From the NCBI RefSeq assembly GCF_022968395.1, contig NZ_JALJQZ010000009.1:1-64000 (forward strand): 64,000 bases of DNA, read 5' to 3'. This DNA is from Affinirhizobium lemnae. Its GTDB lineage: Bacteria; Pseudomonadota; Alphaproteobacteria; Rhizobiales; Rhizobiaceae. A model generated the notes under the pieces. The model was not told the DNA's origin and ran no database searches. It saw only the letters and a program-made list of their open reading frames with translations. Position numbers and translations under genes: made by a program. This document shows positions 1 to 8,175 of this stretch, piece after piece; the first letter of the stretch is position 1, and the number at the start of each line of letters is the position of its first letter.

Positions 1-54
1 GCCAACTTCATGGGATTCGTCAAACTCGCAGCCATCGCCATCTGGCTCAAATAG
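1..54 (+). CDS. IS5-family transposase, C-terminal fragment (partial)
   Basis: Frame 1 is open from the window edge and reads ANFMGFVKLAAIAIWLK before a TAG stop at 52-54. This ending (a phenylalanine-rich turn, then a short hydrophobic helix closing with I-W-L-K) is typical of DDE transposases of the IS5 family, IS427-like group. Only 17 residues are visible, so it cannot be told whether the gene is intact. An inverted-repeat element starts 18 bases downstream, which fits an insertion hot spot. The family call rests on a short tail and is moderate. Confidence 0.5.
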   Translation, partial: ANFMGFVKLAAIAIWLK

Positions 55-72
55 CTAAATCGTCACTACCGC

Positions 73-437
73 CTAGAGCACTTCCGGTAAACTCGGGGTC
101 ATTCTGACGGAGCGATTTTGTGACGAGATCAGGCCGAGACACGAAGGGCATATCCTTTGATACTGTCGAGTGGCTCGGCGCCGGTATCGGCGCAAAAGCG
201 CCCGTCCCACCGATCGCTTCGCTTCGCTCTGGCGAAGCGGCAAAGGCGATCGGCAGGTTTGTCCGTGTGCGCGTTTGCCAAAGGCAAACGGCGCGGCGGG
301 GTTTCCGATTGGCGGACGCCCGACGGCGAACCGGTCTTGCCCGATGCGGGAGCATCGAACTTCACCCGTTTCACCACCGGATCGCATGCGCCAATCGAGA
401 AACAGAACTGACCCGGAGTTTGCCGGAAGTGCTCTAG
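73..437. repeat. 365-bp MITE-like element with terminal inverted repeats
   Basis: The left end (73-94) and right end (416-437) are inverted copies of a 22-base sequence beginning CTAGAGCACTTCCGG, with one mismatch. The match continues inward at lower identity for about 12 more bases. The interior has several short overlapping open frames on both strands but none resembles a known protein, and all look like chance products of GC-rich sequence. Ends, size and position beside a transposase tail suggest a non-autonomous element. No clear target duplication is seen beyond the CTAG that is part of the repeat. Confidence 0.6.
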
Positions 438-547
438 AACTCGAATGAGCGGCGCAACGGAGCGCTGAATCGTTTCACAAAATCTCTCCCGATATCCGTC
501 GGAAGCGTATCCGCAACGTGGTTATTGTTGTGTAGAGTTTGTCGCCG

Positions 548-1951
548 TTATTGGCTTTCCAACACGATACCTGCTGCGCTGATGCCAGCCAATCTGCCAA
601 ATGCGGTCGCACTCAACAGGCCGTTGCCGGACAGATAGCCGTAGTTGGAATGGCCAGACACGCCACGGGCCGCACCACCACCCGCCATCAGGTTCGGAAG
701 CGGCGTTCCGTCCTCGCGTAGCACTCTGGCCTCCGCATCAATGACCAGCCCACCCTGGGTGTGGAACAAGGCACCGTTCACCTTGACGGCGTAGTAGGGC
801 GGCTTGAGCAGTTGCTCCTGCGAGAAATTCCGCCCGAAGCGATCCGGCTCACCCGTCTGCGCGGCGAGTTCAACCGCCTCCAGCTCAGCCGCGACCGCCT
901 CGAGGGGAAGACCGGTCACGGCGGCCAGCTCTTCCACGCTGTTGGCGGTCTTGACCACGCCCAGCTTGCGCAATTCCCGATAGTCGTGGAAGCCCATGGC
1001 GGCCTCCTCGCCGCCGGAACCGTATATATCCCAAGCCACATTCCCTGGCTGGGATGCCACTTCCGCCGCATTTTCCGAATAGCCGCGCATTTCGTTCGAG
1101 AAGCGGCGACCTTCCAGATTGAGCAGGATTCCGCCTTTGGTGATGACAGCCCAGGTCAGCGGCAGACCATGCGGATGGGCCACAGAACCGTGGCCCTGAT
1201 AGGCGCCCATATCGGCCAGTCCCGCACCAAGTGCTTCGCCCCATTTCACGGCATCCCCGGTGTTGGAAAGGTGGCCGCAGCATTCCGCATCCGCAATCTC
1301 TGGAATGTATCGGCGAACCATTTCAGCATCGCCTGCAAAGCCGCAGCAGGCCAGAACCAGCGCCTTGCAGCCCAGCATTTCTTGCGCGCCGTTAGGTCTG
1401 CGGAAACGAACGCCGGCCACGCGGCCAGCGGTATCGACATACAGATCTTCGACAGAGGCCCCGGTGATGAGATCGATGCCCGCATTGGAAACGGCAGAAA
1501 GCAGGTTCTGCTCAAGATCCGCACCTGTACGGCTTTTCGGCCCGTGCATGCGCAGGCGCGAATGGCCGGGATAGAGAAAGCCTCTCACCAGCTCGAACTC
1601 GACCTGATGCTTCTCCATCAGCCAGTCGATCATTGGCCCCGCCGCCCTGGCTGCCGCCAGCGCTTGATCGTAAGGCGTGTGATCGTGCGTCTTGGCGACG
1701 AGATCCTGCGCGAAGAGTTCCGGACTGTCCTCGATACCGGCCTCTTTCTGCAGCCTGGTGCAGGGTGCCGGAATGAGACCTGCCGAAAGCGAGGTGGAGC
1801 CGGTCGGGTTCTCATCCCGCTCCAGAACCAGGACCTCCTGCCCCTCATCATGAGCGGCAAGGGCCGCCACCAGCCCGCAAGCCCCTGCCCCGACGACGAC
1901 GACTGGAACTTCGAAATCGAACTCAACGCCTTCAGCGGAAAGTACGGCCAT
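548..1951 (-). CDS. FAD-dependent oxidoreductase (fumarate reductase/3-ketosteroid dehydrogenase-type flavoprotein)
   Basis: A 467-residue FAD_binding_2-type flavoprotein. The N-terminal Rossmann motif GAGACG lies about twenty residues in, followed by an acidic strand end (VLVLERDE). Near the C-terminus a glycine-rich stretch (NLMAGGGAARGVSG, then GYLSGNGLLSA) matches the second FAD contact of this family. Members oxidise or reduce C-C bonds next to carbonyls (fumarate, urocanate, steroids). The start at 1951 is chosen because GGAGG stands nine bases ahead; the ATG six bases further upstream is too close to it. It is the last gene of the leftward operon, so it may desaturate or reduce the pathway substrate. 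The actual substrate is unknown. Confidence 0.8.
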   Translation of the reverse strand: MAVLSAEGVEFDFEVPVVVVGAGACGLVAALAAHDEGQEVLVLERDENPTGSTSLSAGLIPAPCTRLQKEAGIEDSPELFAQDLVAKTHDHTPYDQALAAARAAGPMIDWLMEKHQVEFELVRGFLYPGHSRLRMHGPKSRTGADLEQNLLSAVSNAGIDLITGASVEDLYVDTAGRVAGVRFRRPNGAQEMLGCKALVLACCGFAGDAEMVRRYIPEIADAECCGHLSNTGDAVKWGEALGAGLADMGAYQGHGSVAHPHGLPLTWAVITKGGILLNLEGRRFSNEMRGYSENAAEVASQPGNVAWDIYGSGGEEAAMGFHDYRELRKLGVVKTANSVEELAAVTGLPLEAVAAELEAVELAAQTGEPDRFGRNFSQEQLLKPPYYAVKVNGALFHTQGGLVIDAEARVLREDGTPLPNLMAGGGAARGVSGHSNYGYLSGNGLLSATAFGRLAGISAAGIVLESQ

Positions 1952-1975
1952 GATCATTCTCCTCCGCTTATCGTA

Positions 1976-2869
1976 TCAGTAGGTCGTTCGGTTTTCTTCC
2001 GGCGTGCCGTACCGCGCTTCCAGCTCCTGAATTTCCGGCATGCGGGCCATGTCGAAGAACTCCTTGAAGTTCATGACATTAGGCGCGATCGAAGCGATCG
2101 TTTCCTCGGTCTTCAGCACTTCCAGCGTCTTGCGGGCAGCTTCGCAGGCCGAAAGCAAAAGCCAGTTCGGATAGATGATCAGCTTGAACCCAAGCGCTTC
2201 GATTTCAGAGCGGGTCAGGAACGGCGTCTTGCCCGAGGTCGCCATGTTGTAGAGCAGCGGAATACCTGGGAAGCGCGGCGCGATGTGCGGAAGATCGTCC
2301 GGGCCGGGGCTTTCAACGAAGATCACGTCGGCTCCAGCCTCGCGGTACATCTCGGCGCGGTCGAAAGCGGCGTTTCGTCCATGAAGTGCCAGCGCGTCAG
2401 TGCGGGCAATCACGACGAAATTTTCGTCGATGCGCGCATCGACGGCAGCCTTCACTTTGGCGACCATGTCCTCCGCAGAGATCAATTGCTTGCCCGCCAG
2501 ATGGCCGCAACGTTTCGGCAGCACCTGATCTTCCAGATGCACGGCTGCGACGCCGCCACGCTCATAAAGCTGGATGGCGCGACGCACATTTAGAGGCCCG
2601 CCGAAACCGTTATCGGCATCAGCAATCAGTGGAACATCTGAAGCATCGGCGATGCGGGTCGCGTTATCCACCATCTCGGTCATGGTCAGCAGACCGACAT
2701 CAGGATAACCGAGCCGCGTGGCAGACGTTCCAGCGCCAGTCATATACATGGCCTGAAAGCCAGCTTCCGATACAAGACGCGCATACATGGCATCGACCAC
2801 GCCAGGGGCCATGAGGGCTCGTTCGCCTGCGAGAGCCTGTCGCAGGCGTTGGGTCCGGGTAAGAGACAT
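1976..2869 (-). CDS. Isocitrate lyase/PEP mutase superfamily lyase (2-methylisocitrate or dialkylmalate lyase-like)
   Basis: 297 residues with the layout of the PEP mutase/isocitrate lyase barrel: a metal-binding DADNGFGG motif (residues 84-91), HLED (111-114), and the flexible active-site loop K-R-C-G-H (119-123). A cysteine in this loop marks C-C lyases (isocitrate, methylisocitrate and dimethylmalate lyases) rather than phosphonopyruvate mutases. The reaction should split a 2-hydroxy di- or tricarboxylate into pyruvate or glyoxylate plus a second acid. A GGAG sits six bases before the ATG. It follows the Liv genes after a stem-loop. With the LeuCD-like pair in the same operon, a hydrate-then-cleave route is likely; the exact substrate is inferred only. 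Confidence 0.82.
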   Translation of the reverse strand: MSLTRTQRLRQALAGERALMAPGVVDAMYARLVSEAGFQAMYMTGAGTSATRLGYPDVGLLTMTEMVDNATRIADASDVPLIADADNGFGGPLNVRRAIQLYERGGVAAVHLEDQVLPKRCGHLAGKQLISAEDMVAKVKAAVDARIDENFVVIARTDALALHGRNAAFDRAEMYREAGADVIFVESPGPDDLPHIAPRFPGIPLLYNMATSGKTPFLTRSEIEALGFKLIIYPNWLLLSACEAARKTLEVLKTEETIASIAPNVMNFKEFFDMARMPEIQELEARYGTPEENRTTY

Positions 2870-2892
2870 CGTATTCTCCGTTTCTCCGTAAA

Positions 2893-2930
2893 ATCAGAAG
2901 GTTCCGGCCAAGCTTTAAGAGGCCGGAACC
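2893..2930 (-). terminator. Stem-loop between livF and the lyase gene (possible attenuator)
   Basis: A perfect 10-bp inverted repeat, GGTTCCGGCC at 2900-2909 and GGCCGGAACC at 2921-2930, separated by 11 bases. Read leftward it is followed by a weak T-rich stretch. It may end part of the transcription after livF or stabilise the upstream message. Confidence 0.5.
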
Positions 2931-2934
2931 CCGT

Positions 2935-3636
2935 TCACATTCCGAGATAGGCCTGACGCAGCTGCGGATCGGCCAGTAGTTTGGCGGCCTCCCCCTGCAT
3001 CACGAACCGGCCTTGCTCGATCACATAGGCACGTTTTGCGACCGTCAGCGATTGCATGACGTTCTGCTCGACCAGCAAAACCGCAACGCCTTCGGCATTG
3101 ATCTTGGTAATCAGCCCGAACATTTCCTCGACCATCAGCGGGGACAGTCCGAGTGACGGTTCGTCCAGGATGATAAGTTCCGGCTCGGACATCATGCCGC
3201 GCCCGATAGCCAGCATCTGCTGCTCACCACCGGAAAGCGTGCCTGCCAACTGATCCAGGCGCTCTTTAAGGCGTGGGAAGATCGCGCAGATATGCTCGAA
3301 ATTCTTCTTCACATTGCCGGAAGCTCGACGGAATGCACCGAGCTTCAGGTTTTCTGCGACCGAGAGGTTCGGAAAAATCTTGCGGCCTTCCGGTACATGG
3401 GCAATGCCCATCGAAACCACGTCGCGCGGCTTTTTGCCGGTCAGCGTCACGCCCTTGAAGGAAACGCTGCCCGCCGTCGGGCGAATGAAGCCGGAAATGA
3501 CATTGTTCAACGTCGTCTTGCCGACACCGTTGGAACCGAGAAGCGCGACGATCTCGCCCGCTTCCACCCGCATGTCGATGCCCTGAAGAACGGACATCGA
3601 GCCGTAACCAGCCTTGATGCCGGAGATCTCAAGCAT
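2935..3636 (-). CDS. livF: Branched-chain amino acid-type ABC transporter, ATPase LivF
   Basis: 233 residues. Walker A GSNGVGKTT (34-42), signature LSGGEQQ (134-140) and Walker B ending ILDEP (to residue 160) are all intact. Length and order fit LivF, the second ATPase of HAAT-family importers that take up branched-chain amino acids, amides or other small polar compounds. The start at 3636 is preceded by a strong AGGAGG and overlaps the end of livG by eight bases; a longer frame upstream only reads through livG. It energises uptake together with LivG, H, M and the binding protein encoded upstream. Confidence 0.93.
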   Translation of the reverse strand: MLEISGIKAGYGSMSVLQGIDMRVEAGEIVALLGSNGVGKTTLNNVISGFIRPTAGSVSFKGVTLTGKKPRDVVSMGIAHVPEGRKIFPNLSVAENLKLGAFRRASGNVKKNFEHICAIFPRLKERLDQLAGTLSGGEQQMLAIGRGMMSEPELIILDEPSLGLSPLMVEEMFGLITKINAEGVAVLLVEQNVMQSLTVAKRAYVIEQGRFVMQGEAAKLLADPQLRQAYLGM

Positions 3637-4369
3637 GATTTTCCTCCTGCAGGCGTGCGGCGGCGCCATGGCCGAGATAGGCTTCCACGACGGATGGATC
3701 TCGCACCAGTTCACGTGGCGGACCGTGGGCAATCATCTTGCCCTGGTTCAGTACATAGGCCGTTTCAGCAAGGCTCATCACCGCCTGCATGACATGTTCA
3801 ATCATCAGGAACGTATGCCCCTCGTCGCGGATCTGACGGATGATGCCGACGATCTCGGTGATCTCAGAGGGAATGAGCCCTGCCATGACCTCGTCCAGAA
3901 GCAGAAGCTTCGACCCTGTCGCCAGCGCGCGTGCCAGTTCCAGACGCTTGCGGCCTGCTATGGTCAGCGAGGACGCGGGCCGATCCAGCATCGCGCCCAT
4001 GCCCAGACGTTTGCCCACATCGCGTGCCACAGACATGGCTTCGTTACGATTGTGGTGGTGGAGATAGGCTCCGACCGCAATGTTTTCCTGCACCGTCAAA
4101 CCGGCAAAGGGCTGCACGATCTGGAATGTGCGGATCATGCCGAGTGCACAGATGCGGTGCGGCGGCAGGCCGGTGATATCCTGGCCCTTGAAGCGCACAG
4201 AGCCTTCATCGGCCTTGGTGAAGCCTGCAATCATGGTGAAGCAGGTCGTCTTGCCCGCACCGTTCGGTCCCAGCAGACCGACAATCGAACCTTCCTGAAC
4301 ATCCAGCGAGGCATCGGTGACGGCCTTCAGGCCGCCGAAGCTCTTCGAGAGATTGCGAACCTCAAGCAT
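3629..4369 (-). CDS. livG: Branched-chain amino acid-type ABC transporter, ATPase LivG
   Basis: 246 residues. Walker A GPNGAGKTT is at 34-42 and Walker B ends LLLLDE near residue 160. The signature segment reads SLTIAGRKR (134-142) in place of the usual LSGGQ; relaxed signatures are common in LivG proteins, so I do not take this as loss of function. The start at 4369 follows GAGG and overlaps livM by eight bases. It pairs with LivF as the nucleotide-binding dimer of the importer. Confidence 0.92.
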   Translation of the reverse strand: MLEVRNLSKSFGGLKAVTDASLDVQEGSIVGLLGPNGAGKTTCFTMIAGFTKADEGSVRFKGQDITGLPPHRICALGMIRTFQIVQPFAGLTVQENIAVGAYLHHHNRNEAMSVARDVGKRLGMGAMLDRPASSLTIAGRKRLELARALATGSKLLLLDEVMAGLIPSEITEIVGIIRQIRDEGHTFLMIEHVMQAVMSLAETAYVLNQGKMIAHGPPRELVRDPSVVEAYLGHGAAARLQEENHA

Positions 4370-5345
4370 CTTCTGCCTCCTTTTTCTTCGTGAAGGCACC
4401 AAATTTTCCTGCAAGTCCGACCAGACCCTGCGGCAGGAAGCGCAGTGCACAGATGAGCACCACCGCATAAAGCACGAAGTTCAGACCCGGTGCGTTTGGC
4501 AACAGGTGCTTTGCGCCTTCGCCCAGCAGATGCAGACCAAGCGTTCCCAGCAGCGGACCCCAGACGGTACCAGCGCCGCCGATGATCGGGCCAATCAGCG
4601 CTTCAACGGAAATCGCGCTGCCATAGACAACCGTGCTGTCGATGAACAGCCAGAGCTGAAGATAAAGGACGCCCGCCAGACCACCAAAGGCACCCGAGAT
4701 GGCCATGGCCTGCACCTTGATGCGGTAGGTATCGATCCCCAGAGCGCGCGCTGCATCTTCATTTTCGCGCACGGCGATGAGATAGGCCCCGAAGCGGGAA
4801 TATTTGATGAGGGCGGTCAATATCATCACGACGGCGACGACCACCAGCAAGGCGGTGTAAACGACAGTGCGATCGGCAAATTGCAGGTTGGCAAGACCGG
4901 GGGCGAGCTTCAGCTGAAGGCCACTGCCGCCGCCGGTAAATTCGAAGGATGATGCGCAGATACGCAGCACTTCTGCGAAAGCCAGGGTGACGAGTGCGAA
5001 ATAGGAGCCGCGGAGACCATAGCGGAACGCCAGAGCCCCAATGAAGGCACCCATGGCGGCACCAGCCAGAATGCCAGCGGCAAAGCCGACCCAGGCATTC
5101 ACGCCATACTTCACCTGAAGGATTGCCGAGGCATAGGCACCCGTGCCGTAAAGCGCCGCATGACCGAAGGAGGAAAGACCTCCGAAGCCGCCGGTAATGT
5201 TCCATGACATGGCCACGACGGCGATGATCAAGGCATTGATGGTGAAGCCCATCCAGACCGGAGATGAGGCGAAATAGACGCCAATGAGATAGGCGACAGC
5301 GGCGGCGGCAAGCGCCAGCTGGCCGATGGATTGGGATTTCATCAA
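4362..5345 (-). CDS. livM: Branched-chain amino acid-type ABC transporter, permease LivM
   Basis: 327 residues, strongly hydrophobic, with about nine to ten predicted membrane spans. The family signature region around GGFGGLSSFGHAALYGTGAYA (a Gly-rich loop after the second span) is clear, as is the cytoplasmic coupling segment near ALGIDTYRIKVQAMAISGAFGG. The C-terminus is charged (FTKKKEAEDA). It overlaps livH by four bases (ATGA) and livG by eight. It forms the membrane channel with LivH. Confidence 0.93.
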   Translation of the reverse strand: MMKSQSIGQLALAAAAVAYLIGVYFASSPVWMGFTINALIIAVVAMSWNITGGFGGLSSFGHAALYGTGAYASAILQVKYGVNAWVGFAAGILAGAAMGAFIGALAFRYGLRGSYFALVTLAFAEVLRICASSFEFTGGGSGLQLKLAPGLANLQFADRTVVYTALLVVVAVVMILTALIKYSRFGAYLIAVRENEDAARALGIDTYRIKVQAMAISGAFGGLAGVLYLQLWLFIDSTVVYGSAISVEALIGPIIGGAGTVWGPLLGTLGLHLLGEGAKHLLPNAPGLNFVLYAVVLICALRFLPQGLVGLAGKFGAFTKKKEAEDA

Positions 5346-6208
5346 CGCGCCCTCCCCAGAAGACCTGACGGTTTGAACAGAAGGATGAGGATGAAGGCGA
5401 GGAAGATGCCGATCTGGCCAAGGCTTTCACCGAGAAACAGGCCGCAAAGGGATTCGATGACACCCAGCAACAGACCTGCAATCAGCGCACCGGGCAAACT
5501 GCCCATGCCACCCAGAACAACCGTGGTGAAGGCAACGAGTACGAAGGTATAGCCAACCTGTGGCGTGATGTAGAAGGTCGGCAGCAGCAGGCAGGCGGCA
5601 AGCGCCACGCAGGCCGTGCCAATGCCGAAGCAGATGGCATAGGTATGGTTCACATCAATGCCGACGAGTTCAGCGCCACGCTTTTCGATTGCAACCGCGC
5701 GAATGGCCGAGCCGGTTTTCGTGTATGCCATGAAGCACCATAGCAGCGGTGCGACAGCAATAGCTGCGCAGAACGCAATCACACGACCAAGAGGCAGGAA
5801 TGCACCCAGGATCTCAACTGTGTCATAAGCATAGGCAATGTCAGCGGTGCGGGTGTTGGAGGTCCAGAAGTAGAGGGCCAGATTGTCGATGATCATCGAA
5901 ATCGCGAGCGTAATCAGCAGAACATTCTGCTCGGAGCCGCTGCTCATCGGCGCAATCAATCCACGTTGCAGCGCATAGCCCAGTGCGAAGAAGGCTGGCA
6001 GTACGATCGGTATCGCCAGATAGGGATCGATGCCCAGATGATACCAAAGAAAATAAACCGCATAGAGCGCCAGCATCAGCAGGCTTCCATGCGCAAAATT
6101 GATGATGTGGAGCACGCCGTAAATGAGGGTCAGGCCCAGCGCCACCAGCGCATAGACTGCTCCCATCATCAGGCCGCTCAACACAGCGGGAAAGATCAGA
6201 CTCGACAT
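5342..6208 (-). CDS. livH: Branched-chain amino acid-type ABC transporter, permease LivH
   Basis: 288 residues beginning MSSLIFPAVLSGLMMGAVYALVALGLTLIYG, the characteristic LivH opening, followed by NFAHGSL. About eight membrane spans. The start at 6208 is preferred over an ATG 42 bases upstream because the family begins here and GGAGAGG lies before it. It partners LivM. A stem-loop lies just upstream, between it and the binding-protein gene. Confidence 0.93.
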   Translation of the reverse strand: MSSLIFPAVLSGLMMGAVYALVALGLTLIYGVLHIINFAHGSLLMLALYAVYFLWYHLGIDPYLAIPIVLPAFFALGYALQRGLIAPMSSGSEQNVLLITLAISMIIDNLALYFWTSNTRTADIAYAYDTVEILGAFLPLGRVIAFCAAIAVAPLLWCFMAYTKTGSAIRAVAIEKRGAELVGIDVNHTYAICFGIGTACVALAACLLLPTFYITPQVGYTFVLVAFTTVVLGGMGSLPGALIAGLLLGVIESLCGLFLGESLGQIGIFLAFILILLFKPSGLLGRAR

Positions 6209-6237
6209 CAGGGCTCGCCTCTCCGTCTCAGGAAGAA

Positions 6238-6268
6238 CGCCTCCGGCCAATGCTGTTGACCGGAGGCG
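6238..6268 (-). terminator. Intercistronic stem-loop between binding-protein gene and livH
   Basis: Nine-base perfect arms, CGCCTCCGG (6238-6246) and CCGGAGGCG (6260-6268), with a 13-base loop, right after the stop codon of the binding-protein gene. There is no T-run. Hairpins here usually protect the 3' end of the binding-protein message and limit read-through, so that the binding protein is made in excess over the permease. Confidence 0.5.
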
Positions 6269-6276
6269 GGATCACA

Positions 6277-7494
6277 TCACTTCTTCGCCGGGATCGGGAA
6301 GACGGCTTCTGCGCTTGCATACTGCTTCGGGAAGACGAGCTCGATCTTCTCGCCGCGGATCTGCGTGTTGACCGGCTGCGAGTTCACGTTATCGCCGTTG
6401 ACGAACTTCGTCGGGCCATAAGGCATGATCGACTTGTCGAATGTCGAGGCAGAGAGCGCTTCGATCATCTTCTGGCGATCATCCGTAGCGGCGCGCTCGA
6501 GTGCATCGGCAATGACCTGGATGGTGGCGTAGGACACCATGACGTCATAGGTCAGGTCGAGCTTGGCCTCTGCCACCTTGGCAGCCAGTGCCTTGGACTC
6601 GTCCTTTGTCGGATCGTACCAATGGTTGCAGTCCATCACATACTGGGCGACTTCATTGTTCTCGCGAACAAACTTGATGTTGGATGCCGCGCCACCGAGG
6701 ATCGAATAGATTGCCTTCAGCTCGACACGCTGCTGATTGAGCGCACGCGCCATCAAAGTGTATTCGTTCAGGTAGTTGGACGGGATCAGAATGTCGGCCT
6801 TCGACGCCTTCACGCGCAGCGCGATGTTGGAGAAATCGCGCTGTGGGGTTGGGTGCGAAATGGTTTCCACAACCTGGATGCCCTGCTTTGGAAGCTGTTC
6901 GGTCAGGATCTTCGCCATGTTCGAACCGAAAGGTCCGTCTTCATGAACGATGGCAGCAGTCTTCACCGGATTGCCTGCGCCCTGGTTGAGCAGCTTCAGG
7001 TTTTCAAGCGCCACACTCGTGCACTTGTTCACACCCGGCGTGAAACGGAATACGTTTGGTAGGCCGCGAGATACGACGGTTTCAGCCGTACCGATCGAGA
7101 AGACCTGAGCAAGATTGTATTTCGCAGCAGCCTGGGATGAGGCAAGACCGAGAGCGGAGGCTGTTGCACCGGTGAAAGCGCAGGCTCCTGCCTGAACAAG
7201 CGTATCAACGCCGGAGGCTGCGGCTTCCGGACGGCTCTGCGCATCCACGACGACCAGTTCGATCTTGCGGCCACCCATGCTCTTGATACCGCCGGCAGCG
7301 TTGATTGCTTCTGCGGCAAACTTTGCGCCGGCAGCACTCTGGGTGCCGTTATAGGCAAGGTTGCCCGTCAACGGCTCGATCACGCCAACCTTGATGGTGG
7401 ATGTTTGTGCACGCAGGATGGAAGGTGCGGCAAGGCCTGCAACCAGTGCGCCGGATACCTTCAACAGGTCGCGGCGATCAATCTTGTAGCTCAT
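6277..7494 (-). CDS. ABC transporter substrate-binding protein, LivJ/Peripla_BP_6 family, Tat-type signal
   Basis: 405 residues. The N-terminus MSYKIDRRDLLKVSGALVAG, then LAAPSILRAQ, carries a twin-arginine motif (RRDLLK) with a mild hydrophobic core and an A-x-A-like cut region, so export by Tat is likely. The mature part starts IKVGVIEPLTG and has the type I periplasmic-binding fold of HAAT systems. The start at 7494 has GGGAG upstream; the longer open frame adds a non-homologous leader. It delivers the ligand to LivHMGF. The ligand is unknown; the operon partners argue against plain leucine. Confidence 0.9.
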   Translation of the reverse strand: MSYKIDRRDLLKVSGALVAGLAAPSILRAQTSTIKVGVIEPLTGNLAYNGTQSAAGAKFAAEAINAAGGIKSMGGRKIELVVVDAQSRPEAAASGVDTLVQAGACAFTGATASALGLASSQAAAKYNLAQVFSIGTAETVVSRGLPNVFRFTPGVNKCTSVALENLKLLNQGAGNPVKTAAIVHEDGPFGSNMAKILTEQLPKQGIQVVETISHPTPQRDFSNIALRVKASKADILIPSNYLNEYTLMARALNQQRVELKAIYSILGGAASNIKFVRENNEVAQYVMDCNHWYDPTKDESKALAAKVAEAKLDLTYDVMVSYATIQVIADALERAATDDRQKMIEALSASTFDKSIMPYGPTKFVNGDNVNSQPVNTQIRGEKIELVFPKQYASAEAVFPIPAKK

Positions 7495-7550
7495 CTTTTT
7501 ATGCTCCCAGTTTTTTTTATGACGGCGAAAGTTACCTGCTGATCCGCCCG

Positions 7551-8165
7551 TCAACGGGCCAGCCAGGCATGCGAAGCCATTCGTTCTGTCTCGAACGCCT
7601 TGATTTTTTCCATGTAGGTGAAGGTCATCTCGATCTCGTCGAGACCCTGCAAAATGCATTCCCGTGCAAAAGCATCTATGACGATGGGATGACGGCGCAG
7701 ATTGCCCGGCAGAACGAGTTGAGCATTCTCAAGATCAACCGTCACTTCGGCATCAGGAAAGCGCGCGAGATAATCCGCCAGACCGTCGCATTGTTCAGCA
7801 GACAGGCGAACCGGCACCAGCCCGTTCTTCAGCGCGTTATTGAAAAAGATGTCACCAAAGCTCGGTCCAATCACCGCACGAATGCCATGGTCCACCAGCG
7901 CGTAGACCGCACCCTCTCTCGACGATCCGCAGCCGAAATTATCCTCGACCAGAAGAATGGTCGAACGCTCGGCACCTTCCCTATTCAATGGAAAGGCTGG
8001 ATCGAGTTCACCCGCCTCATCGCGCCTGATGTCGTGAAACAGGAATTGACCATATCCCTGCGCACGGTCTGCTTTCAGAAAACGGCCGGGGATGATCTGG
8101 TCCGTATCGCAATTCACGCCGGGGACGGCGACAACGGTAGATGTCTCTTTCGTAAAAGCCTTCAT
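7551..8165 (-). CDS. leuD: 3-isopropylmalate dehydratase-type small subunit (LeuD-like)
   Basis: 204 residues, close to the 201 of E. coli LeuD. It contains NCDTDQIIPGRFLK near the N-terminus and the conserved DNFGCGSSREGA loop that shapes the substrate pocket, then AVIGPSFGDIFFNNALKNGLVPV. With the large subunit it makes an aconitase-type hydro-lyase. I chose the ATG at 8165 because GAGGAG is six bases upstream; the ATG two codons earlier abuts that site. It lies in a catabolic operon rather than a leucine operon, so it may hydrate a substituted maleate (for example citraconate) instead of, or besides, isopropylmalate. Confidence 0.85.
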   Translation of the reverse strand: MKAFTKETSTVVAVPGVNCDTDQIIPGRFLKADRAQGYGQFLFHDIRRDEAGELDPAFPLNREGAERSTILLVEDNFGCGSSREGAVYALVDHGIRAVIGPSFGDIFFNNALKNGLVPVRLSAEQCDGLADYLARFPDAEVTVDLENAQLVLPGNLRRHPIVIDAFARECILQGLDEIEMTFTYMEKIKAFETERMASHAWLAR

Positions 8166-8175
8166 CACCATCTCC

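Noticed and set aside
120..448. Overlapping short frames inside the inverted-repeat element
   Set aside because: Several frames are open on both strands at once and none resembles a protein; a product of GC-rich sequence.
761..2593. A 610-codon plus-strand open frame
   Set aside because: It lies antisense to the flavoprotein and lyase genes, which have clear motifs and ribosome sites; the long frame comes from GC-rich codon bias.
3773..4031. Relaxed ABC signature in LivG as a sign of a dead ATPase
   Set aside because: LivG proteins often vary here; Walker A and B are intact and the operon is otherwise complete.
2935..7494. Ordinary leucine/isoleucine/valine importer
   Set aside because: The transporter family is right, but the genes on both sides on the same strand are catabolic enzymes for other compounds, so I did not assign branched-chain amino acids as the ligand.
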